From assembly GCA_020348345.1 (NCBI GenBank), contig CP070748.1:1086051-1150050 (forward strand): a DNA stretch of 64,000 bases, read 5' to 3'. This stretch comes from Methanobacteriota archaeon. GTDB lineage: Archaea > Thermoplasmatota > Thermoplasmata > UBA10834. The notes beneath the pieces were generated by a model. The model saw nothing but the letters and a program-made list of their open reading frames with translations. It searched no databases and had not been told where the DNA came from. The position numbers and the translations under genes are program-made. Positions 8,380 through 16,238 of the stretch are shown here, in pieces (the stretch's first letter is position 1; the number at the start of each line of letters is the position of its first letter).

Positions 8380-8941
8380 GTTCACCGGATTCGGAGGACA
8401 GGGTGTAATACTCATGGGCATAGTCCTTGCGCGCGCGGCAGCGCTGCACGACCAGCCTGCAGGCGTTGACGGAAAGGTCAAGCGCAAGAGCGCGATCCAG
8501 ACTCAGTCGTATGGACCATCCGCAAGGGGTGGACACTCGAAGTGCGACGTGAAGATATCCACGGAGGATATGCATTATCCGTTCGTGGAGATACCGGACT
8601 ACCTTGTGATAATGTCGCGACAGGCTTACACCAAGTACATACACGACGTAAAGCCGGACACGAAGATCGTCCTTGACCCCGACCTCGTCCACGACGCGCC
8701 TGAAGGCCATGTGTATCGCATAAGGGCAACCAGGGGCGCGGAGGAGCTTGGCACGAGGGTGGTGGCGAACGTGATCATGCTCGGGGCGATGAGGGAGATA
8801 TCGAACATCGTGAGCTATGAAGCACTGGAGAAGGCTATGCTGGAGATCGTCCCCGACGCGACGTTCGACCTGAACAAGAAGGCGCTCAACATAGGCAGCA
8901 AGCTCGGCAAGGAAGCGATACACGGAAAGGGCAAGGATTAA
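8363..8941 (+). CDS. korC: 2-oxoacid:ferredoxin oxidoreductase, gamma subunit
   Basis: A 192-residue gamma subunit with the expected RFTGFGGQGV start and the S-x-GPSARGGHSKCDVKIS segment. I chose ATG at 8363 because AAGGGGG lies eight bases upstream and the protein then starts at the family's usual N-terminus; ATG at 8339 would add eight residues with no homologous counterpart. It overlaps korB by 17 bases, so the subunits are translationally linked. acdB follows 37 bases after the stop. Confidence 0.9.
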   Translation: METGIRFTGFGGQGVILMGIVLARAAALHDQPAGVDGKVKRKSAIQTQSYGPSARGGHSKCDVKISTEDMHYPFVEIPDYLVIMSRQAYTKYIHDVKPDTKIVLDPDLVHDAPEGHVYRIRATRGAEELGTRVVANVIMLGAMREISNIVSYEALEKAMLEIVPDATFDLNKKALNIGSKLGKEAIHGKGKD

Positions 8942-8978
8942 GGCGGCTAACGCCGATTGCAAGCGATGAGGGAGCGCA

Positions 8979-9629
8979 GTGATTGTGGAGTCCGTCCTCA
9001 AGGAAGGCCGCAAAGCGCTTGCGGAGAACGAGGTGAAGATGCTTCTCCGCGAATCCGGCATACCCACAACGGACTTTCAGGTCGTGGACGACTACGATGA
9101 GGTGGACCTCAGGAAGCTGAAGTTCCCGGTTGTAATCAAGGTGTGTTCTCCTGAGATACTGCACAAGACGGACGTTGGGGGCGTGGTGCTCGATATCCAG
9201 AAGGATGCGTTCGAGCTTGAGTTCACAGAGATGAGGAAGAGGTTTCCCAAGGAACCTATCCTTGTGGAATCTATGCAGGACAGGAGAGTGGAGGTCATCA
9301 TAGGACTGATCAATGACCCGACCTTCGGACTGACGATCATGTTCGGCCTCGGAGGCATCTACACCGAAGTCTACAAGGATGTAACATTCAGGGTCGTGCC
9401 CATCAAGAAGCAGGACGCCGAGGACATGCTCAGCGAGATTCGAGCTGCTCCCATTCTCGAAGGGTTCCGCAAGATCAAGGTCGACAGGGATGCGCTTCTC
9501 AAGCTTCTGATGAAAGTCTCCGCCCTCGGCGAGAAGTACATGGACAGGCTCGACCAGATGGACCTCAACCCCGTGTTCGTTAAGGAGAAGGGAGTGGTCG
9601 TGGTCGACGCGAAGATGCTGCTCAGATGA
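8979..9629 (+). CDS. acdB: ADP-forming acyl-CoA synthetase beta subunit (AcdB)
   Basis: A 216-residue ATP-grasp subunit. It has the KVCSPEILHKTDVGGV segment that is typical of ACD beta subunits, and MFGLGGIYTEVYKD in the nucleotide-binding half. With an alpha subunit it makes ATP from acyl-CoA, ADP and phosphate. Its place directly behind korDABC suggests that the acyl-CoA made by that oxidoreductase is converted to free acid with ATP gain. The partner alpha subunit is probably the gene at the start of the window, 8 kb away. GTG at 8979 is preceded by GAGGGA. Confidence 0.9.
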   Translation: MIVESVLKEGRKALAENEVKMLLRESGIPTTDFQVVDDYDEVDLRKLKFPVVIKVCSPEILHKTDVGGVVLDIQKDAFELEFTEMRKRFPKEPILVESMQDRRVEVIIGLINDPTFGLTIMFGLGGIYTEVYKDVTFRVVPIKKQDAEDMLSEIRAAPILEGFRKIKVDRDALLKLLMKVSALGEKYMDRLDQMDLNPVFVKEKGVVVVDAKMLLR

Positions 9630-9710
9630 ACCATATCTGGATTGAGCTCGGAACGTCGAAGAAGCATATGGCATCGCACCAGCAACTCCGCCAGTGGTGA
9701 GCCAACCAAC

Positions 9711-9719
9711 CATTAAATA
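9711..9719 (+). promoter_or_regulatory. TATA box for mptD
   Basis: cattaaata in the gap after acdB. Transcription from about 25 bases downstream would give a roughly 50-base leader before the ATG at 9791. Confidence 0.45.
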
Positions 9720-9790
9720 GAGCGATTCCACGTACCGCCACCGCGGCAGTCCCGGCTGGGATGTTCGGCTGCCCGTCAGGAGTTTGGTGC

Positions 9791-10177
9791 ATGAGTGATT
9801 CGCGTGAGAATACCGCCGACAGCTACTTCAAGTGCAGCGATTCGGAGCGCGCAGCTTTCGAGGCGGGCATCAAGATGGGCACCATATACCATCAGTTCGT
9901 TGGCGTGCCAGTGAGCGCAGACAGCGTCGAAACGCTCGAAGAGGCCATCGAGGAGGGATGCCGAGTGCAGCCCTTCGTCGAGAGCGTCAAGGTGAGAATC
10001 GACAGGTCCAGGCTGAAAGAGAAGAGGGGGGAATTCGACTACGTATCGCTTGTCGGCGACATGCTGGACGTTGAGCTGACGGTATGCTATGGGACCAGCA
10101 GGGTGAAGGCCAGAATGCAGAGGATAGAGGAGATGAATTACCCCCTGATGTTCATAGAGAGCATCGAGAGGGCGTGA
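9791..10177 (+). CDS. mptD: Dihydroneopterin aldolase, archaeal MptD type
   Basis: A 128-residue protein of the archaeal family formerly called DUF372, represented by Methanocaldococcus MptD. It cleaves 7,8-dihydroneopterin to 6-hydroxymethyl-dihydropterin and glycolaldehyde in tetrahydromethanopterin (or folate) synthesis. Conserved segments are YFKCSDSERAAFEAGIKMG, the HQFVGVPV loop, and SLVGDMLDVEL. I chose ATG at 9791 because AGGAG lies eight bases upstream and the length then matches the family; ATG at 9761 would add ten residues. The gene is evidence that this organism makes a reduced pterin C1 carrier. Confidence 0.85.
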   Translation: MSDSRENTADSYFKCSDSERAAFEAGIKMGTIYHQFVGVPVSADSVETLEEAIEEGCRVQPFVESVKVRIDRSRLKEKRGEFDYVSLVGDMLDVELTVCYGTSRVKARMQRIEEMNYPLMFIESIERA

Positions 10178-10240
10178 TAGCCGTTCCAGAGGACTCTAAG
10201 AACGGGCTCGAGTCGTCGAGATGAAACATTTATGACACGC

Positions 10241-10250
10241 ATTATATATT
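10241..10250 (+). promoter_or_regulatory. TATA box for the THEP1-type NTPase operon
   Basis: attatatatt lies about 45 bases before the downstream gene, which also has a strong GGAGGTGA Shine-Dalgarno (10285-10292). Confidence 0.55.
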
Positions 10251-10296
10251 TGAACCGGCATACGACGGCCAGCGCTCCCACCAAGGAGGTGAGATG

Positions 10297-10842
10297 ATGG
10301 CGAGAGGGATAAAGATAGGGATAACAGGACTGCCCGGAGCAGGCAAGACCCAGGCCCTCGTGAAAGTCATCGAGATGCTGGAGGAGGAGGGACTCGTTGT
10401 GGGCGGTATGATAACCGAGCCCATAATCGAGAACGGCAAGAGGGCAGGCTTCTATGTCATGGACTGGCGAACGAAGAAGAAGGCGGTCTTCGCGCATGTA
10501 GACACTGAATCGAAATTCTATGTCGGCAAGTATGGGGTGAACCTTGAGTCGCTCGATACCGTCGGCGTTGAGGCGCTGGTCGATGCGAGCGCCAACGCCG
10601 ACGTGATCGTGATCGACGAAGTCGGGAAGATGGAGGTGGAGTCGAGCAGGTTCGTGAACGCGGTGAAGGCCGCCATGGAAGCGAGCAAGCCGATGATACT
10701 AACGTTGCACAAGAAGTCCAGGAACCCTCTCCTGCAGGACATCAGAAGGAGGGACGACGTGAGGATTCTGGAGGTTACGCCGATCAACAGAAACCTCCTA
10801 CCCTACAAGATCATGAAGCTGATGAAGGGCGAATACCTGTGA
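10297..10842 (+). CDS. THEP1-family nucleoside-triphosphatase
   Basis: A 181-residue P-loop enzyme with Walker A GLPGAGKT near the N-terminus and Walker B VIVIDEVGKME in the middle. This is the pattern of the THEP1 family of archaeal and human NTPases, whose members hydrolyse ATP and GTP in vitro but have no settled role. Two ATG codons lie in tandem; the second (10297) is better spaced from GGAGGTGA. The stop codon overlaps the GTG start of trm1, so the two are probably translated together. Confidence 0.85.
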   Translation: MARGIKIGITGLPGAGKTQALVKVIEMLEEEGLVVGGMITEPIIENGKRAGFYVMDWRTKKKAVFAHVDTESKFYVGKYGVNLESLDTVGVEALVDASANADVIVIDEVGKMEVESSRFVNAVKAAMEASKPMILTLHKKSRNPLLQDIRRRDDVRILEVTPINRNLLPYKIMKLMKGEYL

Positions 10843-11963
10843 GGAGCACGCAGCTCGTAACCGTCCGGGAGGGGGCCACCGATCTTCTGGTGCCCGCCGG
10901 TTTCTGCAAGAAGGGACCGGGAAAGTCGACCGAGGCCGTGTTCTACAACAAGCAGATGGAATTCAGCAGGGACGTATCGATCCTCCTGGGTCGCGCTCTG
11001 TTTGAGCCTGCGTGGAGGATATTGGATGGCCTCGCAGCGAGCGGAGCGAGAGGACTCAGGATGGCCAATGAATGCGATTCCAGCAGTCAATTCCACCTGA
11101 ACGATCGGAACTCTTATGCGAGCGAACTGATCCGTCAGAACGCCCGGTTGAACGGAATCAACGACGTCACCGTTCATTGCAGAGACCTAAGGGGACTTCT
11201 TGCAGAGGAGAGCTTTGACTACATAGACATCGATCCCTTCGGCACCCCGGTCGGGTTCATCGATGCGGCGGTCCAGGCGTGCCACGACGGAGGCGTTCTC
11301 GCAGTAACCGCAACGGACACCGCGCCGCTCTCAGGCACATATCCGAAGACCTCTTCACGCAGGTATGGCGCCGTCTCGGTCAAATCGCCGTTCGCCCACG
11401 AGACAGGGCTGCGCATACTCCTGGGCCACATAGTCCGAGAGGCCGCAAAGCACGACAGGGGATGCGAGCCGATACTGAGCTTCCATGCAGATCATTACTT
11501 CCGGTGTCATCTCAGAATACTCAAAGGCGCAGGAAAGGCTGACAGGGCTCTGAAGAGCCTCGGCTTCGCATTCTACGATGAGAAAACGCTAGCGCGAGGA
11601 GCGGTCTCCGAAAGACAGGATGGATCGAATGCGCGATACGCTGGCCCGCTCTGGACGGGCGAACTGCACTCTCCAGGACTCCTAGACTCGATCTCAGTGC
11701 ATGACGCCCTCGGGACTCGCAAGCGATGCATGAAGGCGATTGATCTCTGGCGCGGCGAGGCTGGAGCGCCTCCTCTCTACTACCGCGTCGACGAGCTTTC
11801 GAAGCGCACTAGGAGACAGCCTCCAAGGATGACACACCTCGTCGAGCAGCTCCGTTCGCATGGAGCGCAAGCCGTTTCCACCCACTTCGATCCCAAGGGA
11901 TTCAAGACGGACATGCCCGTGGGGGAGCTGCTGCAGCTGTTCGAGGATATTGCTGATCGTTGA
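10839..11963 (+). CDS. trm1: tRNA (guanine-26-N2)-dimethyltransferase
   Basis: SAM-dependent enzyme that makes N2,N2-dimethylguanosine at tRNA position 26. The 374-residue protein shows the Trm1 hallmarks: the N-terminal EGATDLLVP and VFYNKQMEFSRD segments, the SAM-binding LDGLAASGARGLR, and the catalytic DIDPFGTP (motif IV). The C-terminal Trm1-specific domain includes PLWTGEL. The GTG start overlaps the preceding stop (GTGA). Confidence 0.95.
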   Translation: MRSTQLVTVREGATDLLVPAGFCKKGPGKSTEAVFYNKQMEFSRDVSILLGRALFEPAWRILDGLAASGARGLRMANECDSSSQFHLNDRNSYASELIRQNARLNGINDVTVHCRDLRGLLAEESFDYIDIDPFGTPVGFIDAAVQACHDGGVLAVTATDTAPLSGTYPKTSSRRYGAVSVKSPFAHETGLRILLGHIVREAAKHDRGCEPILSFHADHYFRCHLRILKGAGKADRALKSLGFAFYDEKTLARGAVSERQDGSNARYAGPLWTGELHSPGLLDSISVHDALGTRKRCMKAIDLWRGEAGAPPLYYRVDELSKRTRRQPPRMTHLVEQLRSHGAQAVSTHFDPKGFKTDMPVGELLQLFEDIADR

Positions 11964-11986
11964 ACGAAACACATCGGCCCTGAGAA

Positions 11987-11995
11987 GTTTTAATA
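11987..11995 (+). promoter_or_regulatory. TATA box for purA
   Basis: gttttaata is centred about 33 bases before the ATG, so the leader is very short. Confidence 0.55.
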
Positions 11996-12023
11996 GCGTA
12001 CCTGGCAATGACGAGCTGGAAAC

Positions 12024-13328
12024 ATGCCAACAATCGCGGTTATAGGCTCGCAGTGGGGCGATGAGGGGAAGGGCAAGATCGTTGACTTCCTCGCAGAAGA
12101 GGCCCAGGTTGTCGTGAGGTTCCAGGGAGGCAACAATGCCGGTCACAGCGTCAAGGTGGGAGAGGAGCTGTACAAGCTGCATCATCTCCCGTCTGGCATT
12201 CTCAGACCTGGTAGGCTCGCAGTAATTGGCAACGGCGTCGTTATCGACCCGGGCGTGTTGCTCGGCGAGATCGATGATCTCAAGCGCAGAGGGAAGTCCG
12301 TAAGGAATCTGAAGATAAGCGATCGAGCGCACGCGATCATGCCATATCACAAGCTGTTGGACGGAGCTGAAGAGCGGCTGCGCAAGAGCGGTAAAGTGGG
12401 CACGACGGGCAGAGGGATAGGCCCTGCGTATTCTGACAAGGTGGGCCGGCTGGGCATCCGCATGGGAGAGCTGGTCGACGAAGATGTCCTGCGGGAGAGG
12501 CTTGAGTTCGTCATACCGCTGAAGAATAAAGTGCTCCGCGCATTGGGCAGCGAGACCGTGGTTGACGAAAAAACGGCGACAATGGAACTGGTGGATTATG
12601 GCCGCCGTTTGAAGCCGTTCGTCACCGACACGGTTTCGATACTGCACAAAGCGATAGACGAGAAGAAGAGAATCCTGTTCGAGGGAGCCCAGGGGACGAT
12701 GCTCGACATCGATCACGGCACGTACCCGTTCGTAACCTCCTCGACGACGGTCAGCGGCAACGTGGCCTCGGGCTCCGGAATATCGCCGAACGCCTTGAAC
12801 GAAATCTTCGGAGTTACGAAGGCGTACACCACACGCGTGGGCGCAGGACCCTTCCCGACCGAACTTCACGGAGAGCTTCACGAGCGCATAGCGGAAAAGG
12901 GTGGAGAGTTCGGGACGACAACGGGTCGGAGCCGACGCTGCGGATGGCTTGACCTCGTTGTGCTGCGGTATGCCCAGGCCCTGAACGGCTTCACCGGGCT
13001 CGCACTGACGAAGATAGACGTTCTTGGTGGTCTGGACGAGGTGAAGGTCTGCACTCATTACAAACTCGACGGGAGGAAGAGCACACGAATCCCATCCGAT
13101 CTGCGGTCGCTTGAGAGGTGTGAGCCCGTCTACAGATGTTTCGACGGATGGGAGGAGCTCCAGCGGTCTGAACTGAAGGCCATCATCAAAGGTGGATTCT
13201 CTCAACTGCCGAAGAGCCTCAGGGACTTCGTTCTGTTCGTGGAGAAGGAATCGGGCGTTCGCATCGCCCTTATCGGCCTGGGCATGCGCAGGAACGAGCT
13301 GCTCGACCTCAGAAGAAAGAGGCGGTGA
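12024..13328 (+). CDS. purA: Adenylosuccinate synthetase
   Basis: Joins IMP and aspartate with GTP to give adenylosuccinate in AMP synthesis. The 434-residue protein has the full-length form of bacteria and most archaea. The GTP-binding loop QWGDEGKGKIVD is at residues 10-21, followed by FQGGNNAGH; the catalytic aspartate and histidine lie in these two segments. GTTGRGIGPAYSDK and FEGAQGTMLDIDHGTYPFVT are also intact. Its stop codon is part of a perfect inverted repeat (13326-13349). Confidence 0.97.
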   Translation: MPTIAVIGSQWGDEGKGKIVDFLAEEAQVVVRFQGGNNAGHSVKVGEELYKLHHLPSGILRPGRLAVIGNGVVIDPGVLLGEIDDLKRRGKSVRNLKISDRAHAIMPYHKLLDGAEERLRKSGKVGTTGRGIGPAYSDKVGRLGIRMGELVDEDVLRERLEFVIPLKNKVLRALGSETVVDEKTATMELVDYGRRLKPFVTDTVSILHKAIDEKKRILFEGAQGTMLDIDHGTYPFVTSSTTVSGNVASGSGISPNALNEIFGVTKAYTTRVGAGPFPTELHGELHERIAEKGGEFGTTTGRSRRCGWLDLVVLRYAQALNGFTGLALTKIDVLGGLDEVKVCTHYKLDGRKSTRIPSDLRSLERCEPVYRCFDGWEELQRSELKAIIKGGFSQLPKSLRDFVLFVEKESGVRIALIGLGMRRNELLDLRRKRR

Positions 13329-13349
13329 CCAGGGCAAATGCCCTGGTCA
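13326..13349 (+). repeat. Perfect 11-bp inverted repeat at the end of purA
   Basis: TGACCAGGGCA, two A bases, then TGCCCTGGTCA. The first arm includes the purA stop codon. An RNA hairpin would need the innermost pairs open because the loop is only two bases. No T-tract follows, so it is not a standard archaeal terminator; it might stabilise the mRNA end or bind a protein ahead of the topA promoter. Confidence 0.7.
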
Positions 13350-13382
13350 ACGAGAGCGGACGCGACTCCTGGACGTCCATCA

Positions 13383-13392
13383 TAATTAAATA
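13383..13392 (+). promoter_or_regulatory. TATA box for topA
   Basis: taattaaata lies about 28 bases before the ATG at 13417 with no Shine-Dalgarno between them. The message is probably leaderless. Confidence 0.6.
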
Positions 13393-13416
13393 AGGCCCGA
13401 ATCATCCTGCCAACAG

Positions 13417-15753
13417 ATGCGCCGGCTTATCATCTGCGAGAAGAGCCATGCCGCGCGAAGGATTGCATTGATCCTATCAGATGGTTCGTACAAGAGACGT
13501 TCTATCGCGGGCACGCCAGTGATGGACTTCAACAGGAATTCCGACTCCTATACGATCCTGGGACTTCGAGGCCATGTTATCGAACTCGACTACCCCAAGG
13601 AGTACAACGATTGGGAGGGAACTCCACCCAAGAAGCTCGTCTCCATCGAGCCCGTGAAATCTGTCAACCCTTCCGCGACGAAGATCATGAGAGCCCTGCG
13701 TGAAGCCGCCTCCAAATCGGATGAGATAATCATCGCGACTGATTACGACAGGGAGGGAGAACTGATAGGTGTCGAGGCCATAGAGCACCTCGAGACAGAC
13801 GTCCCTCTCAGAAGGGCCAGGTTCAGCGCTCTGACCAAGGCGGAGATCGAGCAGGCGTTCTCGAACCTAGCGGATGTGGATCTCAGGCTTGCGACCGCGG
13901 CGGAAACGAGACAGTACATCGACCTCGCATGGGGCGCTTCATTGACGCGGTTCATGTCCTTGGCTTCTGGACAGAGAGGCAGCGATTTCCTCTCTGTCGG
14001 TCGAGTGCAGACGCCGACTTTGGCGCTTGTAGTCGCACGCGAAAGGGCGATCGCGGAGTTCACGCCGACGCCATATTGGCTTGTGACGGCGGATCTGAGG
14101 AAGGATTCCGTCTCATTCTCTGCATCGCATGCGCACGGACGGTTCGAGGCGAGAGAAGAGGCGCATGCCGCGGCGGTGAAGGCCAGACGCCAGAAGAAGG
14201 CGAATGTGAAGGATGTGGAGGAGAAGGACGCGCAGGAGTATCCTCCACCGCCCTTCAGCACGACCATCTTCCTCGCCGAAGTGACGAAGAGAGGGCTTTC
14301 AGCGGCAACCGCCATGAAGGTCGCCGAGGATCTGTATACCGATGGCTACATCTCGTATCCGAGGACCGACAACACGGTCTATCCAATGTCGCTCTCCCTT
14401 AGGAACATACTCGAGAAGCTCAGGAAGTCGGACTTCGCGAAGGAAGCCGAAGAGGTTCTTTCCCAGGAGAAGATCAGACCGTCCAGGGGGAGGACCAGCA
14501 CGACCGACCATCCGCCCATCCACCCTGTGGAAGGCGCCACCAAGAGCGAGCTCAAAGGCGCGCGATGGACCGTCTACGAGCTGATTGCAAGAAGATTCCT
14601 GGCGACTCTGGCACCCGTCTGCGAAGTCAGGCGTACGAAGATGGCTCTCGACATCGGCGACGAGCCGTTTGAGGCCGAAGGATACAAGATAGTCTCTCCA
14701 GGCTGGAGGAAATACTACCCCTACTACAGAGTCAACGAGACCATTCTCCCTGTGTCATCGGTGGGGGATTCGGCCGAAGCGCTCAAGATACAGTCGGCTG
14801 AGAAGAAGACGAAACCTCCAGCCAGATATTCTCAGGGAACTCTCATACAGGAGATGGAGAAACACGGGCTCGGCACGAAGAGCACACGCCATGAGGCTTT
14901 ACAGAAGCTGATTGACCGCAGGTTCCTAAAGGGACAGAGGATCGAGCCGACCGAGAGCGGAGTGGCCATGGTTTCTGCTTTGGAGAATCACGCAAGGCTT
15001 CACGATGAATACAAGATCACAGACGCCAAGATGACGGCACATCTCGAGATGGAAATGGATTTGATCGCAAGGGGGGAGCGAGAGCAGCCCGACGTGCTTG
15101 AGGAGAGCCAGGCAATGCTAGAGGACATCATAGATGTCCTGGAACGAAACAGGAAGGAGATCGGTGACGACATACGCAAGGCTCTGAGAAAGCAGCGATC
15201 CCTTGGCAAGTGCCCGAAGTGCGACACGGGCGAGCTCGTCGAAATAAGGACGAAGGGAGGTGATTCATTCGCGGGATGCTCCTCGTACCCAGAATGCAGG
15301 AACACCTATCCTCTCCCGCGTGGTTTGCTCGTGTTGCCTGGGGACGCCACCTGCGAGGTGTGTTCGGCCCCCAAGATCAAGACCGTGGCGAAGGGGCAAT
15401 CACCCGTTGTGTTGTGTATAGATCCCAAATGCTCCGACGCCAAGAAGCAGAGGTACATCGGGAAATGCCCGGAATGCGGAGGGGACATCACCACCATCCA
15501 ATCGAAGAAGGGTAAGCGATTTGCGGGCTGCACCAACTACCCAGACTGCAAGAAGATATTTCCCCTTCCGCAGAGGGGGAAGATCGTGCCCACTGACGAG
15601 ATATGCGACGAATGCAAGGCCCCGATCATCAAGGTCTGGCAGCAGAAGAACAGAGCGCCATGGGTTCTCTGCATCAACATGGACTGTCCCAAAAAGGAGA
15701 AGAAGGGTGGGAAGACCAAGGGAGACGCTGAGGGGAAGCGCAAGAGCGAGTGA
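13417..15753 (+). CDS. topA: DNA topoisomerase I (type IA) with C-terminal zinc ribbons
   Basis: Relaxes negative supercoils by single-strand passage. The 778-residue enzyme starts with a Toprim domain (RLIICEKSHAARRIA, and the metal-binding ATDYDREGE near residues 110-118). The active-site tyrosine is in DGYISYPRTDN (about residue 314). The C-terminal 200 residues hold several topoisomerase zinc ribbons with CPKC, CEVC, CPEC and CDEC pairs. There is no helicase domain, so this is not reverse gyrase. The start fits a leaderless transcript. Confidence 0.96.
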   Translation: MRRLIICEKSHAARRIALILSDGSYKRRSIAGTPVMDFNRNSDSYTILGLRGHVIELDYPKEYNDWEGTPPKKLVSIEPVKSVNPSATKIMRALREAASKSDEIIIATDYDREGELIGVEAIEHLETDVPLRRARFSALTKAEIEQAFSNLADVDLRLATAAETRQYIDLAWGASLTRFMSLASGQRGSDFLSVGRVQTPTLALVVARERAIAEFTPTPYWLVTADLRKDSVSFSASHAHGRFEAREEAHAAAVKARRQKKANVKDVEEKDAQEYPPPPFSTTIFLAEVTKRGLSAATAMKVAEDLYTDGYISYPRTDNTVYPMSLSLRNILEKLRKSDFAKEAEEVLSQEKIRPSRGRTSTTDHPPIHPVEGATKSELKGARWTVYELIARRFLATLAPVCEVRRTKMALDIGDEPFEAEGYKIVSPGWRKYYPYYRVNETILPVSSVGDSAEALKIQSAEKKTKPPARYSQGTLIQEMEKHGLGTKSTRHEALQKLIDRRFLKGQRIEPTESGVAMVSALENHARLHDEYKITDAKMTAHLEMEMDLIARGEREQPDVLEESQAMLEDIIDVLERNRKEIGDDIRKALRKQRSLGKCPKCDTGELVEIRTKGGDSFAGCSSYPECRNTYPLPRGLLVLPGDATCEVCSAPKIKTVAKGQSPVVLCIDPKCSDAKKQRYIGKCPECGGDITTIQSKKGKRFAGCTNYPDCKKIFPLPQRGKIVPTDEICDECKAPIIKVWQQKNRAPWVLCINMDCPKKEKKGGKTKGDAEGKRKSE

Positions 15754-15789
15754 TTGCGCTCGACCGATTTCCCGTCTGATTCACCCAGC

Positions 15790-16209
15790 TCAGTCCACTG
15801 GAGGCGGCAGGTCGTCCTCAGGCGTCTCCGGGGGTTCCATCGCAGGATACTCCTCGATCTCGTTCTCGGGCGCCGGCATCGTAGGCGGGCTTGCAGGCTG
15901 GGCAGACAGCCTCTTCTCTACGGACTTCAGCTTCGCCATGACATCGTCAACTGTGTAAATCTCAGTCTTGAGGCTGAGGATTATGATAAGCACCGCGTCG
16001 ATGAAGAGCCACGCGATGAGGATCCAGAGGAGAAGGCGCACTAGATCCCATGTCCACTCGAACTCGACATTGAACTCCTCTGCCGAATTACGCTCAAGGT
16101 CGTCAACCAGACCGTCGGAGTAGAGCAGAAGGATTATTCCGAGCATTATGAGAAACGCCGCTTTGACCCATTTGCTTGTCATCTGCGGGGTAACGTGCAA
16201 GGCACTCAC
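15790..16209 (-). CDS. Small membrane protein with two transmembrane helices and Pro-rich tail
   Basis: A 139-residue protein I do not recognise. Residues about 14-33 and 56-82 are strongly hydrophobic and separated by an acidic loop (GLVDDLERNSAEEFNVEFEW). A charged coiled-coil-like stretch (VMAKLKSVEKRL) follows, then a disordered tail rich in Pro and Glu. The GTG start at 16209 has GGAG just upstream and a TATA-like gtgtaaata further up. It lies convergent with topA and downstream of the duplicated-HTH regulator. Confidence 0.6.
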   Translation of the reverse strand: MSALHVTPQMTSKWVKAAFLIMLGIILLLYSDGLVDDLERNSAEEFNVEFEWTWDLVRLLLWILIAWLFIDAVLIIILSLKTEIYTVDDVMAKLKSVEKRLSAQPASPPTMPAPENEIEEYPAMEPPETPEDDLPPPVD

Positions 16210-16238
16210 CTGCTCCGCGTAATGGGTCTGGAGCGTAT

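Noticed and set aside
10839..10842. Frameshift between the THEP1 NTPase and trm1
   Set aside because: The GTGA overlap is a normal coupled stop-start; both proteins are complete.
11694..13337. A 547-codon open frame antisense to trm1 and purA
   Set aside because: Both plus-strand genes have intact catalytic motifs over the same bases; the antisense peptide is low-complexity and rich in Arg, Leu and His, as in other shadows.
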